Shown piece after piece: positions 34,525 through 39,453 of a DNA stretch of 39,453 bases. Position numbers and translations under genes: made by a program. The notes under the pieces were generated by a model. That model did no database searches, was not told the origin of the DNA, and saw only the letters and a list, made by a program, of their open reading frames with translations. Location of the stretch: contig CALMVK010000323.1 of assembly GCA_937873145.1 (NCBI GenBank), positions 1 through 39,453 of the forward strand, given 5' to 3'. The DNA is from an uncultured Granulicella sp. (GTDB lineage: Bacteria > Acidobacteriota > Terriglobia > Terriglobales > Acidobacteriaceae). Position 1 is the first letter of the stretch. The number at the start of each line of letters is the position of its first letter.

Positions 34525-35169
34525 CTAGACGGGAGAGCCGAAGGTGGTTGCAGGAAGCGCCGTCTGGTCCCCGGGCTTGCTTCCCGAAACCCGCTTCTGG
34601 CTGGCTGAAAGCCACAGGAAGAGCTCGCGGAAGTTGATACCGTCGAGCTTGATGACGCGGTCGGTGACGGTCTTCAAGGTGTCGGCATTGGCTTGGGCGA
34701 CCGCGACGGCGAAGAAGGTAAGGCTCTTGGCGGCGGCCTCTCTGCGCGCCATCTCGGCGGCAAGTTTCCATTCGTCGGTCGGGTCACCGTCGGTGATCAG
34801 GAAGACCCACGGTTGATAGTAGGGAACGCCGTTGTCTTTATAGATCTGCTTGCGTTGTTTCACCATCTGGATGCCGTGGACGATGGCCTCGCCCATGGGC
34901 GTACCGCCGTTCGCCGAGAGGTGTGGTGCGATGAACTCGCGGGCGGAGACAAACTCCTGCACCGTGGTGACGCTGCCTCCAAAGGTGACGATGGCGATCT
35001 CGACGCGTTGCCGGGCCAGGCCGTCTTCTTGCAGATCGTTTTGGAACGTTCGCAGGCCGGCATTTAAGGCGTCGAGCGGCGCACCCGTCATTGAGCCCGA
35101 AGTGTCGAGCAGCAGAAGACAAGCGCAGCGTGGGTCAGGGTTGGTTGCGAGTTCGAGGTCGATCGCCAT
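34525..35169 (-). CDS. vWA-domain protein, TerY/YegL-like
   Basis: A 214-residue soluble von Willebrand factor A domain protein. MIDAS metal-site motifs are complete: DTSGS (22-26), Thr90 in ANGGTPMG, and Asp127 in TDGDP. Other family features are LNAGLRTFQNDLQEDGLARQ, VEIAIVTFGG and FREFFLWLSxS-like FRELFLWLSASQKRVSGS near the end, which closely resembles TerY/YegL proteins. The start has a good AAAAGGA site. It is the first gene of the vWA-PP2C-kinase unit; known triads of this type are linked to phosphorylation-controlled stress responses. The function here is inferred from that association. Confidence 0.9.
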   Translation of the reverse strand: MAIDLELATNPDPRCACLLLLDTSGSMTGAPLDALNAGLRTFQNDLQEDGLARQRVEIAIVTFGGSVTTVQEFVSAREFIAPHLSANGGTPMGEAIVHGIQMVKQRKQIYKDNGVPYYQPWVFLITDGDPTDEWKLAAEMARREAAAKSLTFFAVAVAQANADTLKTVTDRVIKLDGINFRELFLWLSASQKRVSGSKPGDQTALPATTFGSPV

Positions 35170-35257
35170 GTCGTTTCCTTTTATCTTCCGGAAGCTTTCG
35201 GGCTTTCCGAGCCACCATACAGCACGTCTTTGGATGCATCAACGAAGGATCGGCGGC

Positions 35258-35482
35258 TCAGCGGCGGCGGTCGCCGGAGAGCTTGGCCAGACCGAGCAGC
35301 AGCGTGAGCAGGCCGGTGGGCAGGCAGCCCATGGCCAGCATCAGGCAGAGCCAGCCGCCGTTAGTGTGTGGACCCTGGTGGCCGATGCCGCCAAACAGGG
35401 TCGCGGTCAAGAGAACGGCGAAGACGCCCCCACCGAAGATGGAAGAGCCGGTGATGAGAAGTTTGCGAGTGTCTGAACCCAT
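35258..35482 (-). CDS. Small two-helix membrane protein
   Basis: A 74-residue protein starting MGSDTRKLLITGSSIFGGG at an ATG at 35482. It has two predicted membrane helices (about 8-30 and 42-65) and a basic end (SGDRRR). The frame is open further upstream, but that part is antisense-like and overlaps the DUF420 gene. It lies 35 bases after the DUF420 stop on the same strand, so co-transcription with the oxidase-assembly genes is plausible. The upstream ribosome site is poor. No family is recognised. Confidence 0.55.
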   Translation of the reverse strand: MGSDTRKLLITGSSIFGGGVFAVLLTATLFGGIGHQGPHTNGGWLCLMLAMGCLPTGLLTLLLGLAKLSGDRRR

Positions 35483-35517
35483 CGCCGAGCGCGCTGGGGA
35501 CGAAGTTGGCGGCGGAA

Positions 35518-36081
35518 TCAATGGAAGCCGGCCAGCATGGCGTACACAATGACTCCGGTAACCGACACATACAGCCACACCGGAAAGGTATAACGGGCGA
35601 TCCGGCGATGGAATTGGAAACGGCCGGTAAGCGAGAAGAAAAAGGTAATCAGGATCATCGGCAGCGCCAGCACCGAGAGCAAAATGTGAGAGATAAGCAG
35701 GGCAAAGTAGAAGGGGCGGATGAGCCCTTGGCCCTGGAAGTGGGCATCGCCGTGCAATGCGTGATTGGTGATGTAAGAGACGAGGAAGAGGGTGGAAAAA
35801 AAGAAAGCGGTAAACATTGCGTTGCGGTGTTGGGTGACCTGTTCCCGCCAGATATAACGGAACCCGAAGAGCAACGCGACGGTGCAAAGCAGGTTGAGCA
35901 GCGCGTTTAGCGCGGGAAGAAAGACCAGGTGCGTGTTTGCAGCGTCGATAGGAGAGTGGAAGAAGACGAGCCAGACCAGGAAGGCAGACGCGGCAGCGCT
36001 GATGCTGATAATGGCGGCAACGACGTTCAAGGGCGTGGTGAAGGCCGCGGGAATGGATCGATTGGATTGAGTGATCGCCAT
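35518..36081 (-). CDS. DUF420 (CtaM/YozB-like) membrane protein
   Basis: A 187-residue inner-membrane protein with five predicted helices. LPALNALLNLLCTVALLFGF, HRNAMFTAFFFSTLFLVSYI and LLISHILLSVLALPMILITF match the DUF420 pattern of conserved His-containing helices (LNxxLN, H-R/K-xxMxTAF, Y-x-H, ISHxxL). CtaM, a member in firmicutes, is needed for maturation of aa3-type cytochrome oxidase, and DUF420 genes commonly sit with cox/cta genes. Here ctaB lies upstream on the same strand, split off by the DUF1810 gene. An AAGAGAG site precedes the ATG. Confidence 0.85.
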   Translation of the reverse strand: MAITQSNRSIPAAFTTPLNVVAAIISISAAASAFLVWLVFFHSPIDAANTHLVFLPALNALLNLLCTVALLFGFRYIWREQVTQHRNAMFTAFFFSTLFLVSYITNHALHGDAHFQGQGLIRPFYFALLISHILLSVLALPMILITFFFSLTGRFQFHRRIARYTFPVWLYVSVTGVIVYAMLAGFH

Positions 36082-36113
36082 GGCTCTCTTATTAGTCTAA
36101 ATGGACGCAGACG

Positions 36114-36551
36114 CTAGAGTTTCAGGCGATCCAAAGTGGCGGAATCGGGCTTGCCACCGAAGAGTTGCTGCAGGGTCTGATGGAAGATGCGGTCCTCTGG
36201 ACGAGAGGAGGATCGAGCGGCTTCGGCGAAGAGGGTAATCGAGGAGTAGAACTTGCGATCGTCGGGAAAGCCGAAGAGGCGGTCGAGAGAGAGCTTTGGG
36301 GTGTCGTTCACGAGGGCAACACAGGTACGCAGGCGCGCACCGAGGATAGGGTGCGCGAGATAGGCCTGGGCTTCAGCCAGGCTTAGGATGGCAAAGCGAT
36401 GCGCCATCGCGCTCGAGCCGAGACCGTGGATTTGGGGGAAGATGAACCACATCCAGTGAGTGCGCTTCTGACCGGCGGCCAACTCGGCGCAGGCCTGCTC
36501 GTAGACAGAGGCTTGTGCGTCGAGGAAGCGTTGCAGCGGGTCGGGGGACAA
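36114..36551 (-). CDS. DUF1810 family protein
   Basis: A 145-residue soluble protein of the DUF1810 family. The pattern RFLDAQASVYEQACAELAAG, then KRTHWMWFIFPQIHGLGSSA, then HRFAILSLAEAQAYLAHPIL and GARLRTC is diagnostic. The function is unknown; structures show a NADAR-like helical fold. It starts at a TTG (36551), since no ATG is in frame nearby, and has no clear ribosome site. It is placed between ctaB and DUF420 on the same strand, with 114- and 32-base gaps. Confidence 0.85.
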   Translation of the reverse strand: MSPDPLQRFLDAQASVYEQACAELAAGQKRTHWMWFIFPQIHGLGSSAMAHRFAILSLAEAQAYLAHPILGARLRTCVALVNDTPKLSLDRLFGFPDDRKFYSSITLFAEAARSSSRPEDRIFHQTLQQLFGGKPDSATLDRLKL

Positions 36552-36665
36552 GCGAGGATCCTGTTCGGTAACCGGTGGGAGGGGACCGCAAATCTTGCGC
36601 CCTAAAAGAAATTGCGGAAAACGCTAAAGTTTTCAACCGAACTGACGATAAGGAAGAGGAGGCTG

Positions 36666-37757
36666 CTACTGAAAAAGAACGCGGCCGTGGGCGTTGAGCA
36701 GCATAGCCGCGAGTAGAAGCGGAAGATAGAGAACACTGGCCTTGAGCAGATTTTTGGCGAGGACGCGGTTCCCGGAGGCAGAAGGGTCGCGGATGATGGC
36801 GGTAAAGCGAAAGGTGAAGTAAAGATAGGCAAGAGAGAGCAGGCTTGCCACAATGGCGTAAGGAATTCCAGTGACGCCGAGAAAGGTGGTCCAAAGGGCG
36901 ACGGGAAGCATAAGCAGGGCGTAGAACAAAGCCTGCATGGCGGTGGAGCGAGCGGCCCAGGCAATTGGCTGCTGCGTGGCCGCCAGCCGGATGCCGCCGT
37001 GGCGATAGTCGTCGCGATAAAGCCAGCCGATCGCCATGAAGTGGGGAAACTGCCACACGAACAGGACGGCAAAGAGCGCGACGGCAGGCCATTCAATAAT
37101 GCCGCGGGCGGCAGTCCAGCCAATCAGCGGCGGCAGCGCGCCAGGGAAGGCGCCGATGAAGGTATTGAGCGAAGTCATGCGTTTGAGGGGGGTATAGATG
37201 GCGACATAGCTGGTCGCAGTCAGCAGCGTGAGCGTGCCGGTAAGGATGTTCGACTCAGCACTCAGCAGCAGTGTGCCAACCACAATGGTAAGAAAGCCAA
37301 GAAACAAGCCCTGGACAAGGCCGATGCGAGCAGGGCAGCCCGGCTGAGTCACCATGGGACGGCCGGCGGTGCGGCGCATGCGGCCATCGGTATGGCGCTC
37401 CAGCGCCTGGTTGAGCACGGAGGAGCCACAGGTAACGAGACCGATGCCGAGCAGCGCGAATGCGGATTGAAGATCGAAGGGGCTGACCCCGGACCGAAGG
37501 CGTCCCAGATAAAGACCGGCAGCGGCCGTGATCAGCACCATGAAGGAGACACGGGGCTTGAAGAGCGTGGCGTAATCGACCAGAAGCGACGGGCGGGCAG
37601 AGTCGACAGAGGCTTCTGACTTGACGCGGACCGTGGGGGCTGTGATTGCGAAGTCTGCCACAGCTTTTAGAGTATCGCGTTCCCGCGAAAGCTGTAATGG
37701 CGCATGTGGACCGGACGCATGTGCTAAGGGTCGGCTAGGCCTGCACGTGCGGAGCAT
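36666..37757 (-). CDS. ctaB: Protoheme IX farnesyltransferase (heme O synthase)
   Basis: Up to 363 residues; a UbiA-type inner-membrane prenyltransferase that adds farnesyl to heme B for aa3/bo3-type oxidases. The core starts at about residue 58 with LLVDYATLFKPRVSFMVLIT. The first Asp-rich site is SVLNQALERHTDGRMRRTAG followed by RPM (CtaB form NxxxDxxxDxxMxRTxxRP, here with Glu for the first Asp). The second is in LYRDDYRHGGIRLA. VWQFPHFMAIGWLYRDDYRH is typical of CtaB. About nine helices are predicted. The first 32 residues are atypical, so the GTG at 37661 (331 residues) is a possible true start. It supports a heme-copper oxidase and sits near the DUF420 gene. Confidence 0.9.
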   Translation of the reverse strand: MLRTCRPSRPLAHASGPHAPLQLSRERDTLKAVADFAITAPTVRVKSEASVDSARPSLLVDYATLFKPRVSFMVLITAAAGLYLGRLRSGVSPFDLQSAFALLGIGLVTCGSSVLNQALERHTDGRMRRTAGRPMVTQPGCPARIGLVQGLFLGFLTIVVGTLLLSAESNILTGTLTLLTATSYVAIYTPLKRMTSLNTFIGAFPGALPPLIGWTAARGIIEWPAVALFAVLFVWQFPHFMAIGWLYRDDYRHGGIRLAATQQPIAWAARSTAMQALFYALLMLPVALWTTFLGVTGIPYAIVASLLSLAYLYFTFRFTAIIRDPSASGNRVLAKNLLKASVLYLPLLLAAMLLNAHGRVLFQ

Positions 37758-37795
37758 CTATTCGCCCCGCTGAGCACGTTCTTCTACTGGCGAGC

Positions 37796-39453
37796 TTACG
37801 TCACACTGACGTTGATATAGAAGAGGTCGGTGGCGACGTGGAAGCTGTCTCGGGTGAGCGGCGTTTCAAGCGTCTGCCATTCGGTCGTGGGATGGAGAGC
37901 CTGGAGATGCGCAGGGTCGCCTGCCTGAATTGGCATGGCGAAAGCAGGTTCTTCAGCTTGCCATTTATAGAGGACGGTGTGGGTCGTAGAACCAGGGAGG
38001 TCTGGAAGCCAGCTAAGCTCCAGAGTCGGGATGGCGGAGTGATGGAGGTATTGATCGAAGAAAGGCCGGAGATCCTGGTGGAGAAAGGCGGCCGTGTGCT
38101 CGTTCCACCAGGTGACGACGTCCTGGGTCAGGATGTTTTGGTATTTGAAGTGCTGATAGAAGTCGTGCAGAAGCGAGAACCAGCGGGCATCGGCGGAAGA
38201 GACCGACTTGCCGGACGAGTTTGGGGAGGCCATCGCGAGCCAGGAGCGGAGCGTGGCGATCATGAGCGCTCCCTTGAAGTATTGGTCCTGCGGAGGCTCG
38301 GCGGCAACACCGCGTTCAGCGAGGATAGGCGTGTGATTGTGGACTTTGGCTTTGAGGGCGTTGGTGTAGGCCAAGGCATCGGCGCGGCCGTAGTGGAACT
38401 CCACGAAGAGGGTTTCGAGGTAAGTGTCCCATCCCTCATGAATCCACATGTCGGCGCGGTCGGCGGCGGTAATGGAGTTGCCGAACCACTCGTGGCCGGA
38501 CTCATGAACGAGAATGAAGTCAAAGCGCGTAGAGATGCCGACACCGGTCCAATCGCGGTGGAGATAGCCGTTTGCAAACCCGTTTCCGTAGGCAATGGCG
38601 GACTGGTGCTCCATGCCTGCATAGGGCACCTGGATGAGTTTGTAGCCGTCGCGGGCGAAGGGGTACTCGCCGAAGTCATGCTCAAAGGCGTCGAGCATGA
38701 GCTTGGTCTGCGCAAACTGAACTTTGGCCTTCTCGAGGTCCTCCGGCAGCGCATAGAAGTCCAGCGTCAAGGGAGGAAAGGCAGGGTTGCGGTAGACCTC
38801 GGAGAAGTGTGCGTAAGCACCGATATTAAGGGCGACATCGTAGGAGTTGATGGGATAGGAGACATGCCAGTTCCACTGCGTGTAGCCGGTCTGATCTCCT
38901 TGGAGCTCGACTTTGGAGACGAAGCGCCCGTTTGAGACGTCGGTGAGTCCATTGGGAACGGCAATCGAGAGGTCGACGCCCTCCTGCGGTTCATCCCGCC
39001 ACTGATCCTTGCAGGGCCAGAAGATGGAGCAGCCGTCGTCTTCGTCCGCGGTGAAGACCCAGGGCCGGCCGGCGGGATCGGTTTCAAAGCTCATCCCGCC
39101 GAAGCGTCCTTTGGCAACGGGGTTGCCGTGATAGCGAACCTGCACGGCGTACGTCTGGTTCTTGCGCAGGAGAGCCGGAGAGTCGAGGAACAGGGCGCCG
39201 GAGTCGCGGACGAACGACACAGGGCGACCTTCGAGGGTGATGCTATCGACCGTGAGTGCCTCGGTAAGGTCAAGCTGGATGCGGGTTGCGTCCTCGAGCA
39301 TGCGGAAGCGGACGAGGTTGTCGCCGGCGATTGATTTGGCGGCTGGATCGACCTGAAGAGTCAAGTGGTAGGAGAGCAGGTCGTTGTTGGCGCGCCAGGG
39401 ACCGTAGGCCCCGCGCAGGATGTCGGCCCGCGTGGGCGTGGGCGGTGGTGGGT
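37796..39453 (-). CDS. M1-family zinc metallopeptidase, 5' end outside window
   Basis: About 552 residues are visible; the frame stays open to the window edge, reading ILRGAYGPWRANNDLLSYHL before an internal TTG codon that is not a real start. The N-terminal part is the M1 beta-saddle domain (HLTLQVDPAAKSIAGDNLVR, then SIFWPCKDQWRDEP). The substrate exopeptidase-like motif is GMEHQSAIAYGN (family GAMEN; here GMEHQ). The zinc motif HESGHEW plus the downstream HEGWDTYLETL gives HExxH-x18-E. It lacks the long C-terminal HEAT-type domain of the larger aminopeptidases. It is likely exported, since these proteins normally have a signal peptide, but that part is not visible. It ends 38 bases before the ctaB start. 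Confidence 0.9.
   Translation of the reverse strand, partial: PPPPTPTRADILRGAYGPWRANNDLLSYHLTLQVDPAAKSIAGDNLVRFRMLEDATRIQLDLTEALTVDSITLEGRPVSFVRDSGALFLDSPALLRKNQTYAVQVRYHGNPVAKGRFGGMSFETDPAGRPWVFTADEDDGCSIFWPCKDQWRDEPQEGVDLSIAVPNGLTDVSNGRFVSKVELQGDQTGYTQWNWHVSYPINSYDVALNIGAYAHFSEVYRNPAFPPLTLDFYALPEDLEKAKVQFAQTKLMLDAFEHDFGEYPFARDGYKLIQVPYAGMEHQSAIAYGNGFANGYLHRDWTGVGISTRFDFILVHESGHEWFGNSITAADRADMWIHEGWDTYLETLFVEFHYGRADALAYTNALKAKVHNHTPILAERGVAAEPPQDQYFKGALMIATLRSWLAMASPNSSGKSVSSADARWFSLLHDFYQHFKYQNILTQDVVTWWNEHTAAFLHQDLRPFFDQYLHHSAIPTLELSWLPDLPGSTTHTVLYKWQAEEPAFAMPIQAGDPAHLQALHPTTEWQTLETPLTRDSFHVATDLFYINVSVT

Noticed and set aside
35483..35887. Upstream extension of the small membrane protein
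   Set aside because: It overlaps the DUF420 gene in another frame and is composition-driven; only the part from 35482 looks like a protein.
37838..38935. 365-residue plus-strand frame
   Set aside because: Antisense of the M1 peptidase, which has a complete zinc motif on the minus strand.
39362..39364. TTG as the start codon of the M1 peptidase
   Set aside because: The frame continues upstream to the window edge with family-like sequence (RADILRGAYGPWRANND), so this is an internal Leu codon.

Overview
The window looks like chromosomal DNA of an acidobacterium, most likely class Terriglobia (Edaphobacter/Granulicella/Terriglobus type). This is inferred from very large Oar-like TonB receptors with an N-terminal carboxypeptidase-regulatory domain, an NHL/Ig-like secreted protein ending in membrane segments plus a Cys-rich tail, a membrane regulator of a kind common in that phylum, bacillithiol synthase BshA, and a high-GC housekeeping background. 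No IS element, phage gene or CRISPR array was seen.

Layout. (1) 1-912, minus strand: a decayed YetF/DUF421 locus made of a 3' remnant, a frameshifted partner gene and an internally deleted second DUF421 start at the window edge. (2) 1032-9041: housekeeping block with a DUF2142-type membrane protein, holA and lptE (1-base overlap), ftsH followed by a strong hairpin, tilS, and divergent ispD-ispF (4-base overlap). (3) 9042-21222: a polysaccharide-use region. It holds a lower-GC licheninase-like GH16 gene, a membrane-anchored DNA-binding-type regulator on the minus strand and, divergent from it, a three-gene unit of GH16-CBM6 enzyme, 1247-residue TonB receptor and secreted NHL/Ig-like protein. 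(4) 21529-27814: a second TonB receptor, ribA, a LytS-type histidine kinase and a glycosyltransferase. (5) 27878-31442, minus: bshA, a ChbG/HpnK-type deacetylase and an MFS carboxylate/sialate-type transporter, then a 26-bp tandem repeat and tRNA-Val(TAC). (6) 31749-35169, minus: an overlapping kinase/PP2C/vWA triad (YegI-YegK-YegL or TerY-P type) whose kinase is membrane-embedded. (7) 35258-39453, minus: small membrane protein, DUF420 (CtaM-like), DUF1810, heme O synthase ctaB, and an M1 metallopeptidase cut by the window edge.

How the genes may work together. Region 3 reads as a SusD-less glucan-utilisation unit: secreted GH16 enzymes cut mixed-linkage or beta-1,3-glucan, the TonB receptor imports or senses products, the Ig/NHL protein may act at the surface, and the divergent regulator may control it. 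The triad in region 6 has the parts of a phosphorylation switch (kinase, phosphatase, vWA adaptor). DUF420 and CtaB both belong to cytochrome oxidase maturation. Two copies of a REP-like palindrome (21379 and 29122) lie in intergenic gaps.
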